Of a stretch of DNA of 61,267 nucleotides, positions 19,216-27,461 are shown piece after piece (position 1 is the stretch's first letter; each line of letters opens with the position of its first letter). The notes under the pieces were generated by a model, which did not search any database, was not told where the DNA came from, and saw nothing but the letters and a program-made list of their open reading frames with translations. A program made the position numbers and the translations under genes. Location of the stretch: contig JALHPF010000034.1 of the NCBI GenBank assembly GCA_022842595.1, positions 1 through 61,267 on the forward strand, read 5' to 3'. The DNA comes from Rubrivivax sp. (GTDB lineage: Bacteria; Pseudomonadota; Gammaproteobacteria; Burkholderiales; Burkholderiaceae_C).

Positions 19216-19979
19216 ACGACGAGACCATCCTGAAGGTGCGCGGCCTGACGGTGCGCTTCGGCACGCTGGTGGCCGTCAACGACGTCAGCTTCGACGCGCA
19301 GCGCGGCCACATCACGTCGGTCATCGGCCCGAACGGCGCTGGCAAGAGCAGCCTGTTCAACCTGATCAGCGGCGCCATCCGGCCCAGTGCCGGGCAGGTG
19401 CTGTTCGAAGGCCGCGACATGACCGGCCAGCGGCCTGACAAGATGCTGGCCGCCGGCCTGGCGCGTTCGTTCCAGATCACCAACCTGTTCTTCGAACTGC
19501 CGGTGCGCGAGAACCTGCGCCTGGCCGCGCAGTTCGTCGAGAACGGCCGCGGCCTGTTCCGCGGCATCGCGGCCAGCCGCGCGGCGCTGGCGCGGGTGGA
19601 CGAGCTGATCGAACGTTTTGCGCTGCAGGCGCGGGCCGACGAACTGGCCGGTTTCCTGTCGCATGGCGAACAGCGCCGGCTCGAGATCGCCGTGGCCCTG
19701 GCCGCGCGCCCGCGCCTGCTGCTGCTGGACGAACCGACCCAGGGCATGAGCCATGCCGACACCCAGGACACCGAGGCGCTGATCCGCAGCCTGGCCGCCG
19801 AGGGCCTGAGCCTGCTGCTGGTGGAACACGATGTCGAACTGGTGATGAACCTGTCGGACCATGTGGTGGTGATGCACCAGGGCGCCAAGCTCGCCGAGGG
19901 CCCGCCGCTGCAGGTGCGCGCCGACCCCGCGGTGCAGGCCGCCTATTTCGGTGATGTGCGCGAGGCCAGCCATGCTTGA
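19212..19979 (+). CDS. livG: LivG-family ABC ATPase
   Basis: A 255-aa cytoplasmic ATPase of the importer. Walker A is GPNGAGKSS near residue 40, the signature loop is LSHGEQRR (histidine in place of the usual glycine), and Walker B is LLLLDEPTQGMS. The C-terminal region is standard for LivG. It starts in an ATGA overlap with livM and ends eight bases into livF. It pairs with LivF to power transport. Confidence 0.9.
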   Translation: MNDETILKVRGLTVRFGTLVAVNDVSFDAQRGHITSVIGPNGAGKSSLFNLISGAIRPSAGQVLFEGRDMTGQRPDKMLAAGLARSFQITNLFFELPVRENLRLAAQFVENGRGLFRGIAASRAALARVDELIERFALQARADELAGFLSHGEQRRLEIAVALAARPRLLLLDEPTQGMSHADTQDTEALIRSLAAEGLSLLLVEHDVELVMNLSDHVVVMHQGAKLAEGPPLQVRADPAVQAAYFGDVREASHA

Positions 19980-20679
19980 ACTGAAGGACGTGCACACGCA
20001 CTACGGCCTGAGCCATGTGCTGCAGGGCGTGAACCTGCGTGTGGATGCCGGCGAAGTGGTGGGCCTGTTCGGTCGCAATGGCGTGGGCAAGACGACGGTG
20101 ATGAAGACCATCGCCGGGTGGGTGGCGCCGACGCAGGGCTCGGTGTTCTTCGACGGCCAGGCCATCGGCGGCGTGGCGTCGGAACGCATCTGCCGACAGG
20201 GCATCGGCTTCGTGCCCGAAGACCGGCGCATTTTCCCGGGCCTGACGGTCGAGGAGAACCTGGTGCTGGGCTTCATGCAGAGCCCCGGTCGCAGCCGCGC
20301 CGAAGACCGGCGGCAGCTCGACGCCATCTACACCCGCTTCCCGCGACTGGGCGAACGCCGCCAGCAGATGGGCACCACCTTGTCGGGTGGCGAACAGCAG
20401 ATGCTGGCGATGGCGCGTGTGCTGGTCGGCACGCCGCGCCTGCTGCTGATCGACGAGCCCACCGAAGGCCTGGCACCGAAGATCGTCGACGAGATCTTCA
20501 CGCTGATGGAAGGCCTGCGCCGCGATGGCATTCCGATCCTGCTGGTCGAGCAGAACATGCACCGTGCCATTGGCCTGGTGCAGCGCTTCTACGTGCTGGA
20601 GCGTGGCGCGGTGGTGATGGCAGGCGATGGCACGAAGGCCGAGGACCGCGAGTCGCTGATGCGGCAGCTGGCGGTCTGA
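19972..20679 (+). CDS. livF: LivF-family ABC ATPase
   Basis: A 235-aa ATPase, the second nucleotide-binding subunit. Walker A is GRNGVGKTT, the signature is LSGGEQQM, and Walker B is LLLIDEPTEGLAP. The ATG at 19972 lies inside the end of livG. The gene ends the long plus-strand cluster, and a convergent minus-strand gene stops 10 nt further on. Confidence 0.9.
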   Translation: MLELKDVHTHYGLSHVLQGVNLRVDAGEVVGLFGRNGVGKTTVMKTIAGWVAPTQGSVFFDGQAIGGVASERICRQGIGFVPEDRRIFPGLTVEENLVLGFMQSPGRSRAEDRRQLDAIYTRFPRLGERRQQMGTTLSGGEQQMLAMARVLVGTPRLLLIDEPTEGLAPKIVDEIFTLMEGLRRDGIPILLVEQNMHRAIGLVQRFYVLERGAVVMAGDGTKAEDRESLMRQLAV

Positions 20680-20689
20680 GGCTGGCGTT

Positions 20690-21133
20690 TCACGGGCAGG
20701 GCCGGTCGCTGAAGCGCGCGGTCTGCCCGCCGCGCCGGCAGCGCCAGGCTCGGGCTACCTGCTTGATCTCCCAGTGGCCGGCGCTGGTTCGCACCAGATC
20801 GATGTCCCAGCGTTCGGACCGCACGGCATCGTCGAGCAGGCCGTCGCGAAGGACGGTCACCCTCGACGCCGTCGGCGACTCGACGCCTTCGTTGGCTTGC
20901 GCGACCAGTTGCCGCCGGCCCTCAAAAACGCCGGCCACCGCCAGGGCGATGTCGACGGGCGTGTCCGCACGCCCGGCACCGGCCAAGGCCTCGCGCACCG
21001 TGGACAGTGGGACGAGCGCCTGGCCTGCCACCGGGAGCCGCAGGAGCGTGGCCCATTCCGACGCCGACGCGGCCGTGACCACGCACAGCAGCGACAGCGC
21101 GATCCAGGCCGGGGCCGCCTTCACCGAGCTCAT
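20690..21133 (-). CDS. Small secreted protein of unknown function
   Basis: A 147-aa protein starting MSSVKAAPAWIALSLLC, with a typical Sec signal peptide ending near ASASE. A GTG at 21151 would add six residues and overlap the previous stop; the ATG is preferred because it gives a normal signal peptide. The C-terminus holds a conserved-looking WEIKQVARAWRCRRG stretch. I do not recognise the family. It follows the next gene upstream almost without a gap and is probably co-transcribed with it. Confidence 0.6.
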   Translation of the reverse strand: MSSVKAAPAWIALSLLCVVTAASASEWATLLRLPVAGQALVPLSTVREALAGAGRADTPVDIALAVAGVFEGRRQLVAQANEGVESPTASRVTVLRDGLLDDAVRSERWDIDLVRTSAGHWEIKQVARAWRCRRGGQTARFSDRPCP

Positions 21134-21143
21134 TGCCAAGGCA

Positions 21144-21890
21144 TCAGCCACCGGTCAACAGGGCTTCGGGCAGGTCGTAGCGCTCGTCGCTGCCGAAGCG
21201 CAGGCTGATCTGGTCACCCTGGCGGCTGGACGTCATCGGCTGCGCCGAGTCGGACACCACCGCCTGGCCCTTGACGAACAGCACGCTGCGCGCGGTGCCG
21301 CTGGCGCTGCGGAACTCGACCGTGGCTGTGCCGTCGCGGCCGCGGCGCACGACGCCGGCCTGGCAGCGGGCACCAGCTTCGGCGCCCGGGGTCTGGCAGG
21401 GCACCTCGGCCGCGGCATGGAAATGGGTGCCGGCCACGAGCGCGTCCTTCGCGGCGGGCAGCGCGGCCAGGGCCTGCCCGGTCACACCCACGTCGAGCGT
21501 GTAGGCCGCGCTTTCGTTGCGCCGCGAGGCGTTGCGCATCAGGTAGACCAGCAGCGTGTAGTTGCCGTCGGCCGGCAGCCTGACGCTGGCCTTGGTGCCT
21601 TGTGTGCTGCCGATGAACATCGATTCCATCGAGCCGGGTGGATTGATGTTGACGTTGAGCGAGGCGTTCTTCGACTTCAAGGCCACCGCCAGCGTCTGCC
21701 CGGCGCGGGCATTGACGGTGTAGGCGGCATCGGCGTCGCCCTGGATCGAGCCGCGCACCTGCGCCGAGCTCTTGCCCTTGGCGAACTGCACGGCCTGGCC
21801 GCGGGTCGCGCCGGGTTCTGCGGCCGCCACCGCGGCCAAGGGAAGCTGCGCCACGGCGAGCAGCACTGCCGCCAGGATGGAACGGTTCAT
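21144..21890 (-). CDS. Secreted beta-rich protein of unknown function
   Basis: A 248-aa exported protein with a signal peptide (MNRSILAAVLLAVAQLPLAAVA). The middle (about residues 35-130) resembles bacterial pre-peptidase-type beta-sandwich modules, with GDADAAYTVNARAGQTLAV and YTLLVYLMRN blocks. That similarity is from reading, not a search. AGGAG sits before the ATG at 21890. It belongs to a minus-strand run of secreted proteins. Role unknown. Confidence 0.65.
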   Translation of the reverse strand: MNRSILAAVLLAVAQLPLAAVAAAEPGATRGQAVQFAKGKSSAQVRGSIQGDADAAYTVNARAGQTLAVALKSKNASLNVNINPPGSMESMFIGSTQGTKASVRLPADGNYTLLVYLMRNASRRNESAAYTLDVGVTGQALAALPAAKDALVAGTHFHAAAEVPCQTPGAEAGARCQAGVVRRGRDGTATVEFRSASGTARSVLFVKGQAVVSDSAQPMTSSRQGDQISLRFGSDERYDLPEALLTGG

Positions 21891-21954
21891 GTGAAAGCTC
21901 CTGCAGCGGCCACGCACGCCATGGCACGCCCGGCCGGTTTCATGGATGTCCCGC

Positions 21955-22929
21955 TCAACGCCGGATCTCGCACACCTTCACCCGGCCCGGGTAGGGGTCG
22001 TTGCCGAAGTAATTGCTGGCGCAGGTGACGCCGTTGGTGCCGTCGCGGTAGACGTAGCGCCCCGCCGTGCCGTAGCGCAGCTGGCCGAAGCCGCTGAAGT
22101 TGCAGCGTTCGCCTTCGGTGGCGCACTGCGTCCAGCCGGACGAATTCCCGTCGTTGAAGTTGTTCGCCTGCACCTCGCAGTGTTTGACGCGGCCGTAGGC
22201 GGGGTCGCCGAAGGTTCCGGTGTTGCACTGGACCTCGCCCTTCATCGTGCGCGTCTTGAAGTTGCGACCATCGCCGAAGCGCACCTGGCCCATGCCCTGC
22301 ACGCGACAGGTGCCGCCTTCGGCCGCGCAGTAGCGCCAGCCGCTGGACGCGCTGGAGCCACTGCCGCCCCAGGAACCCTGGGTGCTGTTTTCGAAGTCCT
22401 GGTTGCCCGGGCGACGGATCTCGCAGAACTTCGTGGCGCCGTAGACCGGGTCACCGAAGTCCGCGACGTCGCAGCGCACGCTGCCGTAGGCGGTGCGGGT
22501 GACGAACTTGTCGCCCTGGCCGAAGCGCACTTCGGCCATGCCCTTGAAGCGGCAGGTTTCGCCTTCGGCAGCGCAGAAGCTCCAGCCCCGCGACGTACCG
22601 GCCTCGTTGCCGCGGTAGCCGCCGGCGTTGCCGCCGCCGTAGCCGCTCACGCGCACCTGGCAACGCTTGGGCACCTGGGGCGCAGGGTCGCCGAACGCGT
22701 CATTGCTGCAATCCACGGAATTGCTGACGGTGCGGCTGACCCAGCGGCCCTCGGTGCCGAAGCGCACGACGGCCCGGCCCTGCACGTTGCAGGTCTGGCC
22801 TTCCTCGGCGCAGGTGCGCCAACCGTCTTCATAGGCTTGGGCGGCCTGCGGCGCGGCCAGGCCGAAACAGGCTGCGCTGGCCCACAGCAGGGCCTGCAGC
22901 AGATCGCGGGTTCTTGTTCTCAGGTTCAT
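21955..22929 (-). CDS. Secreted protein with four tandem cysteine-rich repeats
   Basis: A 324-aa protein consists of a signal peptide (to about residue 31) and four copies of a ~54-residue module. Modules run W37-C90, W116-C169, W198-C251 and W266-C320. Each follows W-x2-CAxEGxxC, an aromatic/VRFG strand, then V-x-C, FGDP and a final KxC(E). Every module has exactly four cysteines, suggesting two disulfides each. Similar single modules occur as C-terminal appendages of secreted bacterial enzymes, but here nothing else is attached. Glycine-rich linkers separate the modules. An AGAGGAGA ribosome site precedes the ATG at 22929. Possible role: carbohydrate or surface binding, unproven. Confidence 0.8.
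   Translation of the reverse strand: MNLRTRTRDLLQALLWASAACFGLAAPQAAQAYEDGWRTCAEEGQTCNVQGRAVVRFGTEGRWVSRTVSNSVDCSNDAFGDPAPQVPKRCQVRVSGYGGGNAGGYRGNEAGTSRGWSFCAAEGETCRFKGMAEVRFGQGDKFVTRTAYGSVRCDVADFGDPVYGATKFCEIRRPGNQDFENSTQGSWGGSGSSASSGWRYCAAEGGTCRVQGMGQVRFGDGRNFKTRTMKGEVQCNTGTFGDPAYGRVKHCEVQANNFNDGNSSGWTQCATEGERCNFSGFGQLRYGTAGRYVYRDGTNGVTCASNYFGNDPYPGRVKVCEIRR
21958..22821 (-). repeat. Four in-frame coding repeats of ~160 bp
   Basis: Within the Cys-rich gene, four modules repeat at the protein level with clear conservation of W, four C, VRFG and FGDP. The DNA copies have diverged, so the duplication is not recent. Confidence 0.7.
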
Positions 22930-23015
22930 TGGTTCTCCTCTTTGCAAGATTCCAGTGCGGGACGGAACGCTGGGGTTCTGGGGCGGACTGGCAGCGGCGG
23001 GGTGTCGTGTCCGTC

Positions 23016-23489
23016 TCAGCGCCGAAGCTTCGGCGCGCCCCCCAGCGTACGAATCGCCAGCGCCAAGGCCGCATCCTCAGGGGCCCACCAGCTCAGGCTG
23101 CTGTCCGTTTCCACGGCTGCCAGCAGCGCGACGCCCAACGGGGCCATGCCCAGCCCGCACATCGCGGGCGACACGTCTGGAAAGACCACCGGGCCATCGG
23201 CGCAGCGGCCTTTCAGCGTGGCCGAGGTGGTGGCCTGCACCTGCCAATGCGCCTGCGCAAGCGCCCATCGCCCCCCGCGCTCGACCCGTGTCGGGCTCAA
23301 GCTGGCCGCCTCCAGCGTCACCACACACAGGTTCTCGGCGCTGGACCACTGGCGCTCGGCCTGTTGCGCCAGCGTCTGCACAGGCGGCGGCGGTGGCGGG
23401 CAGGCCGATGCCGCAGCACAGGCCGCCCACAGCAGGCCAGCGCATGCGCCGGACGTCAGCGCGACAGGGGTGCTCGGGCGGCGGGGCAT
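23016..23489 (-). CDS. Small secreted protein of unknown function
   Basis: A 157-aa protein with a hydrophobic N-terminus, a short polyproline stretch (PPPPPPVQ) after the probable cleavage site, and four cysteines after it (CVV, RCAD, MCG regions). The start is an ATG 30 nt after the metalloprotease stop, so the two may be co-transcribed. A perfect 18-bp palindrome (23019-23036, GCGCCGAAG/CTTCGGCGC) overlaps its last codons. No family recognised. Confidence 0.55.
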   Translation of the reverse strand: MPRRPSTPVALTSGACAGLLWAACAAASACPPPPPPVQTLAQQAERQWSSAENLCVVTLEAASLSPTRVERGGRWALAQAHWQVQATTSATLKGRCADGPVVFPDVSPAMCGLGMAPLGVALLAAVETDSSLSWWAPEDAALALAIRTLGGAPKLRR

Positions 23490-23519
23490 CGACGAGATTC
23501 GCGGTTCGCTGATCGGAAT

Positions 23520-26117
23520 TCAGGGCATGCCGATCTTTTGCAGCCTCGCCACCTGCAGGGCCATGTCGGCGAAGTACAGGCGGTCGGACTCGGCGCCGGC
23601 ACCGCGCGAGGCGGCCTGCAGGCGCGTCTTCAGCCCTGGCAGCGCGGCGTGCAGCCAGGGGATGAAGACGGTGTCGTCGCCCGTTTCGACGAGGGCGCGG
23701 GCCGCCGCTGGCGACACCGGCACCTGGGCCAGCACGGCGTCGGCCATCTGTTTTTCGCCGGCGCCGCCCTGCGCCCAGGCGGTGAGCAGTGCTTTCGCAG
23801 CGTCGAGGTAGCCGCGCTGCAGCGCACGCCGGGTGGGATCGGTGGTCTTCAGGTCGCCCCACACGGCGGCGGTGATGTCGCGGCCGAAATCCAGCGACGA
23901 ATAGGCCGCGGGGTTGCTGCGCTTCTGGCTTTCGAGCAGCGCCACGGTGGCGCCGGACATCATGCCCGTGACGATGGCGGCCTGTTGGCGGTCGATGGCC
24001 CGGTAGCCGCCGTACACCGCCACCCGTTCCACCACCGCCGGTGCAGCATAGGGCGCCAGCGACTCGGCGCCTTCCCCCAGCAGGTAGCGCACCGCCTGTC
24101 GCTGTTCGGCCGCCGGCACCAGCTGCGGCCGCTGGCCGTCGCCCGCGCCCATGGCCGGCATCACACCCGCCAGCAGGCGCTGCACCGACTGCAGCAAGGC
24201 CACGTGGCGCTGCAGCACCACGTCGTACGTGGACGCATAGAGCCGGGCGTCGCCACCTGTGCCGGCGTCCAGCCGCGCGAGCGAGCGCTGCAGGTTGGCC
24301 ACGCCCAGCCTGGTCGCTTCCACCCGTTCTGCGCCGGTGTTCTCGGTCTGCACGCGGGGGTCCTGGTGGAAGCGGCTGAGCAGTTGCGCCGATTCCTCGC
24401 TGGCCCAGAACAGCCGCCGGTCACGCGCGAAGCCGTCGGCAAACGCCGCGAGTTCACGCCGTTCGCTGGCGGGGTCGGTGCCGAACGAGCCGTAGCCGTA
24501 GCGGATGGCCGCCATGTCGTAGGGGCCGATCACGCTCCAGAGCTGGGTGATGCCGTCGCCAGGCTGCGCCACCTGGTTGAAGCGGCCGTAAGCCATGATC
24601 GAACTGTTGGGCCCGTGGCGGTTGGCAAAGTCGGCCTGGCGCATCTGCGCCACCGAGTGAGCGGTCGACGCGATCTGGTTGTGCATCAGCCCGAGCGTAT
24701 GGCCGACCTCATGGGCGACGACGTAGCTCAGCAGCGCGCCCGACTTCTCGGTGGACAGAGGCAGCCGGGCGGCCCCGGCGTCGATGCCCGAGCCGCCGAA
24801 CAGGCTCCAGTAGTACTGGCCGAAGCCGTCGATGACCGCGGGCCACACCTGGATGTGGGCCGACAGCGTCTCGCCCGAGCGCGGGTCGCTGACGCGGGGG
24901 CCCATCGCGTTGACGTTTTCCTGGGGCACCCAGCGGATGACGTTGATCGTCACGTCTTCGGGCGACCAATCCGGGTCCTGTTCGGGCGTGGGGGCGTCGA
25001 GCACGCGGATGGCGTTGCTGAAGCCGGCGGCCTCGAACGCCGGCAACCACTGCAGCACGCCGGCGGTGATGTAGGGCTTCCAGCGGTCGGGCATGCCGCG
25101 GCCAAGGTAGTAGGTGATGGGCTTGACGGGGTCGCTGACCGCCGCCGCCGGGTTGGCCTTTTCCAGCCGGAAGCGCCCGATCACCGCCCGGCTGTCCTGC
25201 GCAGTGCCCCGTTCCGACTCGAATTCGGTGTATTCGTTGGTGAAGAAGCCCACGCGCGGGTCGGCCGCGCGGGCAGCCATCGGCTTGTCGGGCAGGAACA
25301 CGATCGAATGGCCCAGCACCACGGACACCGGCTGCAGCCCCGCACCCGGGTCGGCCTGCAGCCCCGCAAGGAAGGTGACGTGCGAGCGCACGTTCAGGGC
25401 GTCGCGGCGCACGTGCACGCCATCGATGTACGACTTGCTCGGGTCCACCGCCGCAGCCACCGCGCCCACCTTGGCAAGGACGGTTCGGCCGGTGGCAGCG
25501 GCGATGTCGCTGGAGAAGGTGGCCGTGACGTCGAGCACCAGGGCGCCATCGGGCAGGATGCCGACGATCGGGAAGCTGGCGATCAAGGCGCCGGTTTCCG
25601 AACTGCTCAGCGCCACGTCGATCGGCCGCACCTTCGGGTCACGGGACGCTGCGCCGGGGACGCCGGTGGACGGGTTGGCCGGCGGCGCGGCGTCACCCTG
25701 CGCGGCGCCGGCGCGGCGCCGCTGCGTCGTGCTCAGGTCGCGCACATGGACGATGTTGTCCACCCGCTCGAAGCGGGCCAGCAGGCTGCTGACCTGCAGG
25801 CCCCTGTCGGCGGTGACGGCGCCGGCGGGCACGCGCACCACTTCCGAATACCACAGCAGCGGCTTGCCGATGGCGCCGGCCGGCAGCGCCACGAGCGTAT
25901 TGGCCCCCAGCCGCCAGGCCGAGACGCGGCCGGTGCCCAGGCGCTTGGCGTTCTGCAGCAGGGTGGCGATGTCTGCCGGCGGCGACGCGCTGGCCGCTGC
26001 TGGTAACGCCGGCGACTGGGCCCAGGCAGCGGCCGGCATGAACGCCAGGGCCAGGGCTGAGGTGCGGAGGGCGCCGAGGCCGCCGAAGGTTCTGAACGCA
26101 GCAGTCAAGGGTTTCAC
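23520..26117 (-). CDS. Secreted zinc-dependent metalloprotease (DUF4953/DUF5117 type)
   Basis: A large exported protease of about 865 aa. The zinc site is HEVGHTLGLMHN, a metzincin-like HExxHxxGxxH in which the third histidine is visible. It is followed by the SSIMAYGRFN segment that matches the methionine-turn position. Upstream regions (VGFFTNEYTEF, RWVPQENVNAMGPRVSDPRSGE) are typical of the DUF4953/DUF5117 metalloprotease family. A signal peptide ends near AWAQSPA. The GTG at 26117 with AGGA eight bases before is preferred over an in-frame GTG at 26141. Substrates are unknown. Confidence 0.85.
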   Translation of the reverse strand: MKPLTAAFRTFGGLGALRTSALALAFMPAAAWAQSPALPAAASASPPADIATLLQNAKRLGTGRVSAWRLGANTLVALPAGAIGKPLLWYSEVVRVPAGAVTADRGLQVSSLLARFERVDNIVHVRDLSTTQRRRAGAAQGDAAPPANPSTGVPGAASRDPKVRPIDVALSSSETGALIASFPIVGILPDGALVLDVTATFSSDIAAATGRTVLAKVGAVAAAVDPSKSYIDGVHVRRDALNVRSHVTFLAGLQADPGAGLQPVSVVLGHSIVFLPDKPMAARAADPRVGFFTNEYTEFESERGTAQDSRAVIGRFRLEKANPAAAVSDPVKPITYYLGRGMPDRWKPYITAGVLQWLPAFEAAGFSNAIRVLDAPTPEQDPDWSPEDVTINVIRWVPQENVNAMGPRVSDPRSGETLSAHIQVWPAVIDGFGQYYWSLFGGSGIDAGAARLPLSTEKSGALLSYVVAHEVGHTLGLMHNQIASTAHSVAQMRQADFANRHGPNSSIMAYGRFNQVAQPGDGITQLWSVIGPYDMAAIRYGYGSFGTDPASERRELAAFADGFARDRRLFWASEESAQLLSRFHQDPRVQTENTGAERVEATRLGVANLQRSLARLDAGTGGDARLYASTYDVVLQRHVALLQSVQRLLAGVMPAMGAGDGQRPQLVPAAEQRQAVRYLLGEGAESLAPYAAPAVVERVAVYGGYRAIDRQQAAIVTGMMSGATVALLESQKRSNPAAYSSLDFGRDITAAVWGDLKTTDPTRRALQRGYLDAAKALLTAWAQGGAGEKQMADAVLAQVPVSPAAARALVETGDDTVFIPWLHAALPGLKTRLQAASRGAGAESDRLYFADMALQVARLQKIGMP

Positions 26118-26271
26118 GTCGGTTGTCCTGCGAAGGCGCACTGGCCGTGTGGCCGTGTCGGCCAGCGCTGGCTGGTGCTGGAAGATGCCAGCCCGATGCC
26201 GCAGATTCGATCAGTTCGCCGAAGTGGCCGCTATCCGAAAAACGCACGCAGGCCGCACCGACCTGGTGCCA

Positions 26272-27270
26272 CTACAACTGGAATGCAGGTGCCGGCGCCC
26301 AGTCGGGCCCGCGGGCGGCCAGGGTCTGCGACGGTGTCTCGCCAATGGCCTGGCGGTATTGCTGGGCGAAGCGGCCCAGATGCTCGAAACCCAGATCGGC
26401 CGCGACGCGGGTGACACTGGTGCCGGGCTCGCCATGGCTCAGCCGGGCATAGGCGGTGGCCAGCCGCCGCTCGGTGACGAATCGCATCGGCGACATGCCG
26501 CGCCCCGACTCGAAGGCCTTCTGCAGGCAACGAGCGCCCACACCCGCCACCTGGCACAGCCGGCCCAGGCTGAGGGGCTCGTCCAGGTGGGCCTCGATCC
26601 AGCCTTCGAGGTCGTTGACACGGGCCAGGGATAGCTGACCTGCCGCTGCCGCCGCCGTGCTGCGCAAGACCAGGTCCGCCACCTGGGCGATCAGGCGGTT
26701 TTCGACGTGGGCGGCATGGCTGGCGGCGGTGTCGGGGCGCGTGGCCAGCAGCAGGTCGGCCGTGGCCGCCATCAGCTGCGCTCGTTCGGCTGCTGCCAGG
26801 ACCATGGATTCGATGCGCAGCGCCCAGCAGCCGCTGGCCCTGGGCTGCCGCGATGTCAGCTCGTCGAGCAGCGCAGCCTGGTCGATCTGGATCGCCAGTA
26901 CCGTGCCGGGCGGGCTCGATCGGCTGAAGTCCCAGCCTGGGGCCACGAAGACCGCCGTTGCCTGGCTGGTGGGCGTGCACGCCCGGCGACCGACACGGTA
27001 GACGCTGCCGGTGGGCGTGACCAGGTGCAGCACGGGGTTGCCCACCCTGCCGCGCACGGTCTGCGCTGCCGCCACCTGGGAACAGCCCACGGCCGCACGC
27101 ACGCCGTGAACGCGATAGAAATCGAAGCCCAGCGCCTTGGACTGCCGGGCCACGCGCGACTGCGGAATGTCGTTGCCGCCGCCGAACGCCCGGATCTCAC
27201 CCAGGTCATTGGAGCGAAAGCGAAATGCCCAGGGCGGCGGTGGCAACGGGTGGCGGGCGGTGGCGTTCAA
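26272..27270 (-). CDS. AraC-family transcriptional regulator
   Basis: A 332-aa regulator with a C-terminal AraC domain at about residues 230-325 (LGRLCQVAGVGARCLQKAFESGRGMSP and a second helix-turn-helix ending GRFAQQYRQAIGETPS). The N-terminal region resembles the AraC ligand-binding domain type. It reads toward the metalloprotease, 154 nt away, and could regulate it. The start is uncertain: a TTG at 27270 is the best available and its ribosome site is poor. Confidence 0.8.
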   Translation of the reverse strand: MNATARHPLPPPPWAFRFRSNDLGEIRAFGGGNDIPQSRVARQSKALGFDFYRVHGVRAAVGCSQVAAAQTVRGRVGNPVLHLVTPTGSVYRVGRRACTPTSQATAVFVAPGWDFSRSSPPGTVLAIQIDQAALLDELTSRQPRASGCWALRIESMVLAAAERAQLMAATADLLLATRPDTAASHAAHVENRLIAQVADLVLRSTAAAAAGQLSLARVNDLEGWIEAHLDEPLSLGRLCQVAGVGARCLQKAFESGRGMSPMRFVTERRLATAYARLSHGEPGTSVTRVAADLGFEHLGRFAQQYRQAIGETPSQTLAARGPDWAPAPAFQL

Positions 27271-27461
27271 GCGGTGGTGGCGGGAAAGCGGTCAATTCGC
27301 TGTTCAGCCGGCAGCGTGATCGGCGTGCGCGAGCGGTTCGCTTTTAGGATAGCGGCAATGCCGTCCGACGGGTTTACTCCGAATCTGGGATGAAATCTGA
27401 AGCATGTGGCGCGAAGGGCGGCGATCAGGCCAGGGGCGGGGCGCGGCGGGGCACGCTGTCG

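Noticed and set aside
23019..23036. 18-bp perfect palindrome GCGCCGAAG/CTTCGGCGC as a terminator
   Set aside because: It overlaps coding sequence and lacks a T-tract; codon-driven GC palindromes of this size are expected in such DNA.
22914..26006. 1030-codon plus-strand frame opposite the metalloprotease
   Set aside because: It is an antisense shadow of a gene with an intact zinc-protease motif, with no signal, domain or ribosome site of its own.
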